Positions 36,646-47,934 of a stretch of 64,000 nt of DNA are shown here, piece by piece. The notes under the pieces were generated by a model. The model was not told where the DNA came from. It saw only the letters and a list, made by a program, of their open reading frames with translations, and ran no database searches. The stretch comes from Diphasiastrum complanatum. Taxonomy: Eukaryota; Streptophyta; Lycopodiopsida; Lycopodiales; Lycopodiaceae. Positions within the stretch are counted from its first letter, which is position 1; every line of letters begins with the position of its first letter. The position numbers and the translations under genes were made by a program. Location of the stretch: contig CM055107.1 of the NCBI GenBank assembly GCA_029204225.1, positions 7,288,873-7,352,872 of the forward strand, in the 5' to 3' direction.

Positions 36646-37261
36646 AAATCGTGCTCTGCCACCACTGATGGGAGTGAAACAGCTCCGCTGATGGGAGTTT
36701 GTGACATTCCCGTTGATGAAGGCCGGATAGAGTCGACTTGGCAAGAGTAGCTACTACTACTGACTGTGGTCTAATTCTCTTCCAAGCCCCAGATCGCTTC
36801 TGATGATCTGTTGTAAAAATTAAACTTGTCAACAACAGATAATGTTGAGTAAAACAATAGTGAAAATTTATCTATTGCTAGCATGCATTCCAATATTGCA
36901 GATTATACACATCACATAATAGAGCATTGAGAAAATTGCTTCTATTATCAGAACTGAATTTACAATATTTTTCTTGAGCACTGTCTGTTTCCCATATCAG
37001 TGCGTTGGCGCGAGAGAAATGTTCTCTCTCACAAATAATATGACTAGCTACTGCTAATCTGTAAACTCACTCTGGAGCTATCTCATACTTTTACAGTTCT
37101 GTCTACTCTGTGTCCGTGACTGTCTGCTTATATATGCATCCTTCGTTGATCCTTTTTATGCGATCAATCCAGAGAATTGATTAAGTTAAAAAATCTAATG
37201 AAAAGAAATGCATTAGGCTTAATTTAAACTGATTCCAGTTTTCTATCTCTGTCCTTCGTGC
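36646..37261. other. Unassigned, no gene seen
   Basis: The truncated gag ends abruptly here and no recognisable protein follows. It may be the outer part of the LTR of the minus-strand copia fragment at 37720-38345. Confidence 0.35.
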
Positions 37262-37560
37262 ATTAGCTGCCTTCTGTCCGTTGCATAGTGCCTTCACGTT
37301 GCAGACCTTCACATTTTGCCAAAAGACACTTTCGCGATTTTAAGAGCAGTGTCGCTTTTTCAAGGGCACCTTCACTTTTATCCGGAAGGCATTTGACGAC
37401 AGTGTCGCTTTTTCTCAAAAGGCAAAAACATAAAACATTTCTAAGGCATTTTTAAGACAGCGATAGTGTCGCTTTCTCCCGAAGGGTGAAAAAGCTGACA
37501 GTGTTGCTTTTTCTCGAAATGTGAAAAACGTGACAATAGGCCAGAAAATATTTCTAAGGG
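37262..37560 (-). repeat. LTR-like block with repeated GTGTCGCTTTTTC
   Basis: 37262-37375 is the inverted partner of 33615-33725. Continuing right, the word GTGTCGCTTTTTC or close variants recurs at about 37349, 37391, 37466 and 37502. Similar AAAAAAGGCGACACTGCC words appear at about 43045-43120 in inverted sense. This looks like a subrepeat of a copia-family LTR or leader. Confidence 0.6.
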
Positions 37561-37719
37561 TTTTTGACTTAGAGTTGAATTTTTCTCATGACCCAAAAAT
37601 ACGAACTGTGTGATGAAACAGTTCAAAAATGTTGTGCGAAATATAGTTCAAAATACAACAGTCAGGAAAAAAAAAAAAAGCAAAGAAAAAACTAAGAAAA
37701 ATGCTAAGGCTTTGAAAGA

Positions 37720-38345
37720 TAGAAACTCTCAGTTTCTTCAGCTCCCTCTCAAAGCTGATATTTTTTTATTTCTAGACTTGCACGTTGCTTCTCAAAAATT
37801 GCCTTGTCAAGAGGCTTTGTGAACAAACTCGGCCTGTCTTTCTCAACCAGATCTCTAATCATGATATCTGATAGCAATGTGTTTCGTCCTAGAATGAAAT
37901 ACTGGATCCTTCGTCAGATGAATGGCAAATGTGTTATCCATGAATAGTAGCAGTGCCCTCGTTGGAGTTCCCTCCCAGTCCGTCAAGGAACTGCTTGAGC
38001 CATGTAAGCTCGTTCGCCATCTTGGTTGCTGTAACATACTCTGCTTCACAAGATGATTACACAGTTACGGTCTACTTCCTGCTGATCCATATCACAGCTG
38101 CACCAGCTGCTATTGTGCATCCTCTTGATGCCCAACTTGCATCGCTGTAGGATTTGATCTGGAATCCTTCATGCTGAGAGAAACACAACCCATAATCTTT
38201 CGTCTGTTGAAGGTACTGTAGAATTCTCTTGGTTATCTTCCAGTGCATAGGGCCTGGATTGATATTAAACTGGCACATTCTGAAAACTGCATAAGCAATG
38301 CCTACCTTTCTGAATAGCACATGTGCTTGTAGTGCCGCCACCGCT
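37720..38345 (-). pseudogene. copia RNase H fragment, same family as copy A
   Basis: Minus strand: AYAVFRMCQFNINPGPMHWK, ITKRILQYLQQTKDYGLCF, SYSDASWASRGCTIAAGAAV; then in a second frame a SSCEAEYV-like block and FMDNTFAIHLTKDPVFHSRT, KHIAIRYHD. These match copy A at 119-951 closely in protein and DNA. The upstream part (RT) is missing: similarity ends at 38345. Confidence 0.85.
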
Positions 38346-39866
38346 AAATAAGTCCAAAACCCAATCAGCTGGGTGAGAAAAAATATTCAGTTAAATGATT
38401 AATTAAATGTTGTGGCTTTTGGTAGGGACAAGCCACAGAACTTGTCATTGGATTTTTAAGCTTCTTCATCACGGCTGGATATTGGAACAAGTTGTCAAAA
38501 TGGAGGTGTTGTTGTCAAAATCACTGGTTACGCATGCATCATGCATTTAAGCATCCATGCAGGTCTATCCATACATTTCCATCATCAGAAGAGCACTACA
38601 CTGCACTACAAGCATGCATGTATCAGAACAATTCCGAAATTTTGCAAATTTAGTTCAAAAATTGCCAAACTTCAAACGGCCATAACTTTCTCTACAGGAC
38701 ACCAAATTGGTCACTGTAAAGCACAGTACGGAGGGAGAGTCGGTCTACAAGGCACTTGCCATGTCACCCTACACCTCTGGCTTCACACGTGCGAGCAGTA
38801 AATGGCTGAAAAACAGGTAGGAGGGCGCACTTTCATGGAGATGTATCATCAAAAAACACATCCCAGCCCCAAAAGCCTTGGATCAGAGGTTACAAGCACT
38901 CTACTAAGGTTCATTAGAGAGACATAGAAGCTTCTAACATGTCCAGCAAGCAATCATAAGTTCAGATCATGCAAAAAAAAGAATTTTTGGCCTCCTTTAA
39001 CAAGCAAAACTTCAATATGTTGGTGTCTAATGCACATCTATCCAAATTGGATGCATGATGGCTCAAATCAGAGGCAATCCAGCATATCTTTCAGCTCATA
39101 ACAAGAACCAACAGGTTCAGACCCCCAATCAAGAGGTATTCATGCTCAAAAATAATCAAAATTACACTATTTTTGAAGGTTTTGAGCCCCCTAATGGTGT
39201 CTAATCCCCACCAAAATTCATGAAAGCTTAATACAGCTTCATTACATCTCGGAAAACGTCCATACCTACTCTTGGCTGACAATTTTGAGATCTACCCCAA
39301 AATTAGTCCAAAAATCATCAAAAAATCTTGTTTTTTGACCAATTTTGACCAAAATTTGTGGGGGAAATCCACAAATTCGTGCCTTCAAATCCAAATCCCT
39401 GTAAATCCATTGCATGCAAGCACTAAAAGTTCTGATACAAGTCAAACATGGTTTCCATAGCCCATTTATGGTCCAAAAACCCCAATTTTTGGTCCAAAAT
39501 CACTATCTAATCAACCTTTTGACTTTTAAACCAACATTCAATCATTAAATTCTGTAATTAATGACTGTAAAACAGCAAGTACAATCTGGAAAACGTACTA
39601 CACCAGAACCTATAATCAATTCCTTGCAAAAACCATCAATTCTAGGTGAAAAATTCACTAAATTCATCAAAAATCCTATGATTTCCATCAAAATTCATGG
39701 AACAAATCCACAATCATGATCTTTAGGCTGAAAGTACATCAAGGATCTGAGAATCCACCTACTTGAAATTGAATTCCAACACCTGGAAGAAGAAGCAAAA
39801 AGCTACACCAAAGAAACTGCAAAATCCAAGATTCTGAAGCTCCACCTCCTGGTAGATGTGATCCAA
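38346..39866 (-). other. Untranslated leader downstream of a primer site
   Basis: This 1.5-kb stretch follows a perfect primer-binding site on the minus strand and carries no long frame. It is A/C-rich on the plus strand with frequent CAAAAATC words. It is best read as leader of a minus-strand LTR element whose coding body is absent here. Confidence 0.45.
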
Positions 39867-39878
39867 GCTCTGATACCA
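39867..39878 (-). promoter_or_regulatory. Perfect primer-binding site, tRNA-iMet
   Basis: The minus strand reads TGGTATCAGAGC, an exact match to the complement of plant initiator tRNA-Met 3' end. Confidence 0.88.
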
Positions 39879-40286
39879 CTATAAGAACCACCAAGTGAAG
39901 ATCTACAGGATTCCAATCACATGCAAACCAAAAGGACACCTGTGGAGCATGAACCACCCAACCAATATGGAAAGGCTAGTCAATACCCTAACCAATCCAC
40001 TTTCAAGCCACAATGAAGAACAAGAGAGGAGAGGAAACCCTGGCTCAAGAAGCACAATTCACAATAGGAGGAGGGGCGAGTTTCCACTAGACTTATTCTA
40101 CTCTAGAGAGAGAGAATATTCCCTTTAGGATCCCCATGTGATCTCCTATTCTTGCATTAACGCAATCTTCACCATGTGTAGCGCAGGCATCCCAAAGGGA
40201 GCCGGGAACCACGACTTAGTTTCCCAGCCTTCAACTCTTGCCATCCAAACCCACTTGACATACAAGCAGCCAACTCGCCAACAACG

Positions 40287-40520
40287 ATCAGACTTAACCA
40301 ACTTGAAGTTCCGAGGACCAACATTGAGATCCAACCTGGCGCCATGCCAGATCGGGGGTCCCGATGTGGGTGACTTCCCTCCAAGCAAGCCGCCCGACAT
40401 ACATCAAACTTAACCAACTCGAAGCTTCATTACAAACAAGTAACATCCATTCCAAGCAAGCGGTCTGACTTACATCAGACTTAACCAACTGAAAGCTTCG
40501 TCACGAGCGCTGGAAGCCAA
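40287..40520 (+). repeat. CAGACTTAACCAACT repeat, three copies
   Basis: RACTTAACCAACTYGAAG-type units start at about 40290, 40405 and 40477, with CAAGCAAGC and AACCTGGCGCC words around them. Spacing is uneven. Confidence 0.65.
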
Positions 40521-41175
40521 CCTGGCGCCTCGCCAGACTGGACAGCCATAAACAGGTAACATCCACCCAAGCAAGCCATCCAACTCAGCCGACAAGTTAG
40601 AGCCCGTTCCTCAAGAGCTTAACCCATTCACGTTCATGCAAGGAACACTCAGAACCACAAGCCGCGACAGATATGGAAACAACCAGCCAAGTTAAAAATT
40701 TTGAAAGCGGCCTTACAACTGGCGCTTTTACCGAACACTGAAACCCAGAAGGTAATCAGAGTCAGTTTGAGAAAAATCCCACTTTATTGATAAATCTGAG
40801 AAGGTTACATTTCAAGTGTGTGACCGACCCTAGTCTCCGGGGCGCTAGCATGCCAAGGCGAGAGCCATGACAACATTCCAGCAAGGGAGGCTGAGACTTG
40901 GTTGGAGCTCGCCCTGAGTCGCAACCCGCACTCCCCTATAGTATTGGTGTGATTCGGCACCCCCCCTCATACCAAGCACTCTACCCAAGCTGGAAAAGCA
41001 CGTTTTTTTCTCTCTCTAGAATTTTCTCTTTCTAGAAAGTCATTTTCTCTCTCTAGATTTTATTGATCCCCAGGCTTCCTTTAATCATGCCTAGATCGTG
41101 TGAGGTGATTGCACATCGATCTGAGCTCTCTGGACTTCGCTAGAACCGATCAAAGATTTTCAGCCATAGGAACTT

Positions 41176-41290
41176 GGCGCCGGCTGGATTCTGGTCACAG
41201 TGGCGCCGGGAGCGGCGCCGGCGCCGTTGGCGCCGGGAGCAGCAGGGGCGCTGCTGGCGCCGGGGACATAGCTGGCGCCGATGGCGCCGA
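41176..41290 (+). repeat. GGCGCC-rich GC island
   Basis: Within about 115 bp the 6-bp palindrome GGCGCC occurs eight or so times, often as GCTGGCGCCG or GTTGGCGCCGG, giving Gly/Ala-rich frames on either strand. The surrounding DNA is AT-rich. Confidence 0.85.
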
Positions 41291-41826
41291 AAGTAAAGCT
41301 TGTAAAGGTAGCTTTACAACATCCACCCCACCTTTATAAAATCTGATGTCCTCATCAGATGTCAGATTAAAGTAAAGGTGTCTCCCAATTAAAATAACTA
41401 TACATTTAAGCTACTTGGCACAGTACTCAATTTACTGGCCACTTTTTATTAACATTGAAGCTGGCACACCACAAGTCGGAGGCTCAGCTCTTTGTACTGA
41501 AAAATTACATAACTTGAAAATATATCTTTGTCTGGAAAAAGCGTAGATTTGATATCGCTTTCGTAAAACCCAAGAACCTTATTAACTGGTGACAGAGGCC
41601 TTTCTTTGAAATGTTCGCCCCTGTCGCTTCTGACTTTCGACTTTGGAACTCCTTTGAGCTCCTGATTTGTCCTTGATGCACTTTGTGTTGAGCTCCCTGA
41701 GCTCCAGATTTGTTCTGTTCCGCACAGGTATCAAGGCTCCCTGAGCCGAAGGATTAATCGTTTGATTGCCCACTTTATGGTCCACTCCGTGCCTTGTTTA
41801 CTCCGCAATGCACCTCTCACTTAGCT

Positions 41827-42200
41827 TGAAGTAGCTTTTTGAATCAGCCCAAATGTAACCATTGACCTCGTGGAAAGCCAAAGGGTCGCACCAGTTTGAT
41901 CCGCATCCGAACTATCTCTTCGCGTTTGTTTGAAGCACCATGTCCGTCGCGCAAAACTTGACTTTCACAATTCCATCACTGGTTAGTTGCCTCACAGTCA
42001 AAACAAGAAGTGTACATCGAGCTTGGCTTCAAGTAGCTCTCTTTGAATCAGAAACATGCACCCAGAGTTTGCACTAATCCGATCTCAACGCGAACTGTCC
42101 CTTAGCGTCCGTTCGAAATACCAAGTCTTTCATGCAAGACTCAACTTTCACAATTCCTTCATTGATCAGCTGCCTTACACGTAACACAAGCCAGCGTACT
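41827..42200 (+). repeat. ~200-bp tandem duplication
   Basis: CTTGAAGTAGCTTTTTGAATCAG at 41827 is repeated as CTTCAAGTAGCTCTCTTTGAATCAG at about 42028, and ACTTTCACAATTCC occurs in both units at matching offsets. Identity looks near 75 percent. Confidence 0.75.
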
Positions 42201-42570
42201 CATATGTTTCCTCATCATTGCTGGTCCAGAGAAAGCCTATAACAAACTTTCCTTTCCACAACAAAAGCTTGTCAACTTATTAGGTCCAAAGTTCGCCAGT
42301 CTCCTCGTGTGAGTATGGCTAGGTCACCTTGAATTTGCCCCCATTTTGATCAACTTTCATTCAAAATTTGCCCCAAGAGAGAGGTGTGTGTGATAGTTCC
42401 CCTCCACTTAATAAATCAGCTGATCGGACTTAGAGTAGAGTTCTTCGGACAAAAAACCTTTCCAACACCTTGCTTCCCATCTGCTAGGATTATGGATCGA
42501 TCCAACTTGTTGCCAATCTCTGAAGAGGATCCTAGTCTTTTCCCCTTTGAGGAAAAATCCAACTGATACT

Positions 42571-43040
42571 GGATATCACCCATGCTCAGTGAGTTTCAGT
42601 TCCGAAGGTGGCCATCGTAAAATGAAGACCAACTGCTATAGAAGATCTCCCCTGAAATTACCCTTTCCAACTTATGACTTCCTGCTTGCATCTGGTGGGC
42701 GTTGTCGCAAATGAAACTAACCCAAGAAACAGGCTAGCCATCCATCCTTTGCAAACATTGAGTCATTTCGTTGTCGTTCACGTGCGAGTACTTGAACTGC
42801 AAATCCGCCGCACAGATTCTGGATATCGCCCATGCTCAGTGAGTTTCAGTTCCGAAGGTGGCCGTCCAAAAATGAAGACCAACTGCTCCATAGAAGATCT
42901 CCCCTGAAATGGCCCTTTCCAACTTTTGACTTCCTGCTTGCGTCTGGTGGGCGTTGTCGCAAATGAAACTAACCTAAGAAACAGGCTAGCCATCCATCCT
43001 TTGCAAACATTGAGTCGTTTCGTTGTCGTTCACGTGTGAG
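42571..43040 (+). repeat. ~220-bp duplication, 250-bp period
   Basis: 42571-42788 and 42821-43040 are over 90 percent identical by eye, from GGATATCRCCCATGCTC to GTCGTTCACGTG, separated by a 32-bp spacer. No coding sequence. Confidence 0.92.
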
Positions 43041-43699
43041 TCACAGGCAAAAAAAGTGACACTATGTTTTTACACGTGACTTTTGATAGGCAAAAAAGGC
43101 GACACTGCCCTACAAATGTCGAAGTTGCCCTAATGGAAAAGCCAAGGTACCTTGTAAATCAAATTTTAAGGCATTTGTCAAAGTGTTGCATTTTTTGCAT
43201 CTTTCATATCAGCAAAGGCTGATGTCACGGCCTTCTCACGATCATCCCATGCACTGTACAATCAGATTTGACAACGACAATAGCCACCCACGATCTCCCA
43301 CAAACAGCACATCCACTTTGTACCTTCTTCATCTACACACTCGTAACATTATGTATATATTGGATACCATCTGCGTATTCAATAACAAGCAACATGTGTG
43401 AAAAATAATAGCATCAGAAGCTTATCAGAGATAGATGAGTAGATGCTTTCGCACATCGATTCTTTGAATTGTTAGTAATAGGTTTATTCCTTTTTACAGA
43501 TTGGATTAGCTTTGTGGAGCACGCGGTTTCGTCCGCTATTGTCTTGTGCTCACCAACATTATTGATCTCTATATTTTGCTATACTTAATCTGATTACAAC
43601 TCTGTTTGTTCTACGTTCATATTTGTGTCAGTCAGTTACCGGTTATTAATCAATTTTGCTTTATTGTTTCAGAAAGTATTGGCAACAAGTACTTTCAAG
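43041..43699. other. Non-coding junction, no gene seen
   Basis: The left part carries two GGCAAAAAARGYGACACT words related to the block at 37345-37515. The right part lies upstream of a gypsy integrase fragment. No frame is recognisable. Confidence 0.4.
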
Positions 43700-45114
43700 G
43701 GTCGATTCTGGTTTGTAAGATTCCTTGAATCAGATAAAGACTGAAACAGATTTTCTAATTCGAAACAGGATTTTGTTTCGTAAAGGAAAGGTGTGTGTAC
43801 CGGAAAATGGCATTGTAAGGGCCCAGATCTTGCATGAGTGTCATGATAGTCCATACGCTGGACATCCGGGTATACAAAGAACACTTGACTTAGTTCGAAA
43901 GAAATTTTGGTGGCCTAAGATGAAAAGTCAGGTAGAGGCCTGTGTACTTAAATGTACTAAGTTCCAGATAAATAAAGCAGAGAGGCTAAAACTAGTGGCC
44001 TATAACATCCTTTAGATATTCCTACCGGAAAATGAGAAAGTGTATCTATGGATTTTGTGGTCAGGCTTCCACGTACAGGGAAGAGCCATGATTCGGTTTG
44101 GGTTATTGTTGACAAAATTACAAAGTTTGTTCAATTTGTCCCAACAAAAACTACGGTTGAAGCTTCAAAACTAGCTCAATTGTTTGCTGAGAAGCTTTTT
44201 TGACTATACGGGCTGCCTTGCGATATTGTCAGGGACCGTGACCCAAAATTCACTGGGAATTTTTGGCAAGCAGTATCAGAAAAGTTGGAAACAACTTTAA
44301 GTATGAGTTCTACAGAACATTCAGAATCAGACTGTCAAATGGAAAGGACCAATCAAACGATGGAGGATATGCTTCGAGCATATGTGGGCCATTGGCAGTC
44401 TGATTGGGAACAATACTTTCCACTGGTGAAATTTGCATATAACAGTGCAAAACATTCAGCGATCGGATTCAGTTCTTTCATGCTTATGTATGGTTTTCAA
44501 CCTCGATCACCAATTAGTGTTGGCATGAAAAACCTACAGGTGCAAGCCGCAGCTGGTTTCTTGTGGATATGCAAAAAAGGTTATAGATGGTTCAAGATAG
44601 CATAAGAAGTGCCTAAGACAGGGCAAGGCACTATGCTGATCTATTTCGGAAGCACAAGGTATTAATGGTCAATGAATGGATGTTTTTGAGGGTCCCTAAT
44701 CACTCTAGGGGCTTGAAAACTGGTAAGTGTGCAAAGTTGGTGCTTAGGTATTGCGGTCCTTTTAAGGTTATCCAAGTGATAAACAAGGTCGCATATAAGC
44801 TAGACCTTCCAGTTAACGTTGGAATTCATCCTATTTTTCCATGTTAGTAAGTTGAAACCCTCGTTGGGGGTTGGGGAAATCCACCCTGGTCCCTGTGGAA
44901 GATCTAGTGGAGCTTCTTCGTGATGAGTCTGCGAGTGGACCACCTGAACCCGAGGCGATTGTTAATAGCCGGCCGGCAGAGGACACTATGGAGTAGAGTG
45001 CTTCGAGAATTTTTAGTCAGGTGGAGGGGCAAATCAGAAGAGGAGGATACCGGGGAAAAGGAGGCTGATCTCCAGAAGAATTTTTCAAATTTTTTCCTAC
45101 AAGGAAAAATTTAA
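43700..45114 (+). pseudogene. Chromodomain-type gypsy integrase, broken
   Basis: Plus strand: HECHDSPYAGHPGIQRTLDL and KKFWWPKMKSQVEACVLKC form the H2C2 finger, but the fourth ligand is Phe (CTKFQ). The core follows in several frames: VSMDFVVRLPRTGKSHDSVW (first Asp), DIVRDRDPKFTGNFW (second Asp) and QMERTNQTMEDMLRAYVGHW (Glu). Then GPFKVIQVINKVAYKLDLP (GPY/F-like) and, frame-shifted, REFLVRWRGKSEEEDT, a chromodomain segment typical of chromoviruses, which is thought to steer integration to marked chromatin. The N-terminal two thirds of Pol are missing, and at least four stops or shifts occur. Confidence 0.88.
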
Positions 45115-45116
45115 GT

Positions 45117-45130
45117 TTAGGGAGAAGGAA
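45117..45130 (+). promoter_or_regulatory. Polypurine tract of the gypsy element
   Basis: AGGGAGAAGGAA immediately precedes TGTTACATACC at 45131, which is the normal arrangement of tract and 3' LTR start. Confidence 0.8.
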
Positions 45131-46200
45131 TGTTACATACCTATGTAACTAGCAGTACTTAACACCCCTATTGGTCCATTTAGTGTTGGGGGCTACATGG
45201 CAAGTTACCCTTAGGATTAAGGGTATGTGCCCTTGAATAAGGACAGACAAGTGACTATACCTTGGTCGGAGGTATGGAGTCACGTGACCCTTGGATAAGG
45301 GATAATCTTAAGATTAAGGGTAGGTGCCTTAGATTAAGGTACTAGTGTCGTTGGTTAAGGGCAAGTAGGTGTCTATGCCTTGGATGGAGGTATGGAACCT
45401 AGAGAGGTATTAGAAAATCATTGGATGACTATTTTTCTAAACCTTGGGCCTCAACCTTGAAACATATCACTTTATTGGTCTTGGACCAAAGTATACTTGC
45501 ACAACTTGGGCAATGGGTCCTAGTAGGACGACGCCCTCCTAAAGGGTCCATTGAGTTTCAAGTTCCACAAGAATAGCATTCAAAGAGTCATAAGTTATGA
45601 TAGATGTTTGATGACCTTCCCTAAGCCTATGAAGGCCCTTGAACTCCTCTAGGCCTCTCTCTTTCTCATTGGATGTGCATGGAACTCCATAGTGTATTGG
45701 AGGGTACCAATTGCCATCTATATAAGGGGAGTAGGGTGCCCATTGAGAGGGAGAGAGATCTCTTTTGCTTGCTTTGCTTATGCTCTAGTGTGGCTACTAG
45801 TGTGTAGAGTAATTCCTTGTGTGCAGTATGCTGAGGGTTTGGATCTTGCTTATGGTATGGGACATAAGTAGGGTTTGGATTTTGAGTATGCTATGAAGTG
45901 TTGTGGTATGCTTGTGATTTGTTTATGGTTAGCAAGGGGGTGCAAGATAGGTCTTGCTTGGAGCTTGGATCTAGCTATGGTAGGTTGGTGAATACTTGAG
46001 GCCAGCTTGTTATCTACCTTTGTGTATAAGAGTAGGGACACAGGTGGAGGAGAGATCCTTGGAGGCTTGCAGATCCTTACTTGCAGGTGGAGGCATACTA
46101 GCTTGGAGTTGGGGAAGCATCTTGGAGCTTGCAAGTTGCTTGGAGGACATTTGGAGGCTCTACCTTGGATTTGGAGGATTTCCTCCCTTCTACTTGTTAA
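45131..46200 (+). mobile_element. 3' LTR of the chromodomain-type gypsy element
   Basis: It starts TGTTACATACCTATG right after the polypurine tract. It carries repeated TTAAGGG/CCCTTR words in its first 250 bp and a TATA box at 45719. There is no second copy in the window, so the right end is an estimate. Confidence 0.6.
45719..45725 (+). promoter_or_regulatory. LTR TATA box
   Basis: TATATAA followed by GGGGAGTAGGG, about 590 bp into the LTR, with a GAGAGGGAGAGAGATCTC stretch 30 bp downstream. This is a reasonable Pol II core promoter for the element. Confidence 0.5.
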
Positions 46201-47195
46201 AGTATGTTCGTTGTGAAGTTTTGAGATGGAAACAAGAGATTAATAGCTCATTCTGTTGCATGAAGGAAAGGTTAGGTGGTCGATGTTTGCACCATCTCAC
46301 AACTGCTTAGACTGTTTGTGTTAGACGATGAAGCACAACGGTGCATTTTTCAAAGAAAATAAGGAGCTATAATATTCTCTTGTGCTTGCTTCTTTGGGTG
46401 TAAAATTAGATAAGTCCCCCTATCAAGGGTGCAAAGTTCAATGAGCATGCGAATGTTGATAAAAGATGAGATGGACGCTGGCAAGATGAAACAAGAGTCT
46501 CCACATACACACAAAATATTGTGTACATGGAAGTGTTGTGAACAAAATATAATCTTTTTATGCTTTTACTATAAACATGTTAATTATACTAAAAGCTATC
46601 GTGTTGCTTTTTTGGATTCTTGGTATGTTTTTACAAGGAGTTGCGGATCAAGAATTCACAAAACGACATACAATCCAATGTAGTTCCAAATAGGTAAACA
46701 TTGCATTTTCATACCCATAATTTGGAAGCACTGAGAAAGTATCATATATTCTTTATTGTTTTGAACTGATGTTGTTTTTACAAAATACCAAAATTCGAAC
46801 ACACTGAAGAAACACTCATATTAGAAAGTAAAATTCCTTTTATTCATGTTTGCATAGTGGTAAATGAGAGACACCAGAGGAAACGAGTCTACTAGCCCCA
46901 ACCTTTCAGCATGTGTAGCACTCATAGTGAAAGGTTGAATCTAATAATAAATAGTGTGTTGTATGTTCAGACTCTTGCTCATTATAAGAGGCTAAAACAA
47001 TCAAAATTTGGATATTTTCGATGTGATGTGTTGCACAAAACAGTGCAGAATGAGTAATAGATTATGAGTTCCAATTATGCACTACTTTTTTGGAGTTAAT
47101 AGCAACAAATAGGTGAAGCTAGATTAGATTGTGCCATGTTTGAAACAAATTATTGAAGTTATCATCAACTCCCTCTTCGTATTTCACCTTTACAT
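46201..47195. other. No gene seen
   Basis: AT-rich DNA between the gypsy LTR and the MITE cluster. Frames are short and unlike proteins. Confidence 0.45.
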
Positions 47196-47411
47196 CAATG
47201 TTCGGAAAACCTTTTTCAGGTTTCCCTCACAACACCTTAATTTTTAAGAGTTGCATGGTTTTAAATAAGGGATATCTTGATACTTGCCAGTTGTCTAAAG
47301 CAAAACCTTTGGATTTTGTTTTGAAAAAAACTGATCGAATTTTGAACATACCTATTTTTTGAAAAAGATGTCGGTTCCATTCTTTAAGGATGCCGACTTT
47401 CCTGAACACTG
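47196..47411 (+). mobile_element. MITE family member D
   Basis: It starts CAATGTTCGGAAAACC, followed by TTTTTCAGGTTTCCCTC, and ends GATGCCGACTTTCCTGAACACTG, 216 bp. Its sequence, read inverted, recurs at 47512-47729. Confidence 0.7.
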
Positions 47412-47511
47412 GTGTAAGTGAGTGAAGGTACAATGCATTAAGCATTGGTTGCCATGTCTTTGGTTTTTTCCTGTAAAGGTTTAATATGGAGAGGTAGGTG
47501 ATGATCTAAAG

Positions 47512-47729
47512 TAGTGTTCAGAAAAGTTGGCATCCTTAAAGAACGAAACCAACATCTTTTTCAAAAAATCAATATGATCAAAATTCAATCGGTTTTTTTA
47601 TGGAAAGAATGAAAGGTTTTGCTTAAGGAAACCGACAAATATCAACATATCCTCGATTTGAAGCCAAAGAACTCTTAGAAATAAAGGTTCTTTTTAGCAA
47701 AACCTGAAAAAACAGTTTTCGGAACCCTG
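47512..47729 (-). mobile_element. MITE family member E, inverted copy of D
   Basis: It begins TAGTGTTCAGAAAAGTTGGC, then CATCCTTAAAGAACG and AACATCTTTTTC, the reverse complement of the right half of D, and ends AAACCTGAAAAAACAGTTTTCGG. D and E with the 100-bp gap could fold into a hairpin with ~215-bp arms. The right end overlaps the start of member F. Confidence 0.7.
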
Positions 47730-47934
47730 ACTTACACGCAGATACATTTGGGGGTTTCTCTCCAACAACTTGTGGTACATCATATTTTCCAATTTTTCAT
47801 AAAGATTAAACCCAATATGTGTTGGTTATACATTATTTTATAACTTAAAAAATCTTGTAAGTTTTGGAGCATGTCAATTTTTGGCAAAAGTTCTTAGTTC
47901 CATTCTTGGACTTGGCTGACTTTCCCGAACATTG
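47713..47934 (+). mobile_element. MITE family member F
   Basis: It starts CAGTTTTCGGAACC, has GGGGGTTTCTCTCC like the left end of A, and ends GGCTGACTTTCCCGAACATTG at 47934. About 222 bp; it probably inserted into or truncated member E. Confidence 0.6.

Larger units (their letters stand above)
39879..41340 (-). mobile_element. Probable 5' LTR of a minus-strand element
   Basis: The position next to the primer site implies an LTR here. The right limit is not determined and no second copy is in the window. The region is more GC-rich than its surroundings and holds the tandem repeats and GGCGCC cluster listed separately. No gene is recognised in it. Confidence 0.4.

Noticed and set aside
40138-40488. 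Several overlapping ORFs on both strands at 40138-40488
   Set aside because: They arise from tandem repeats in an LTR-like region and match no protein.
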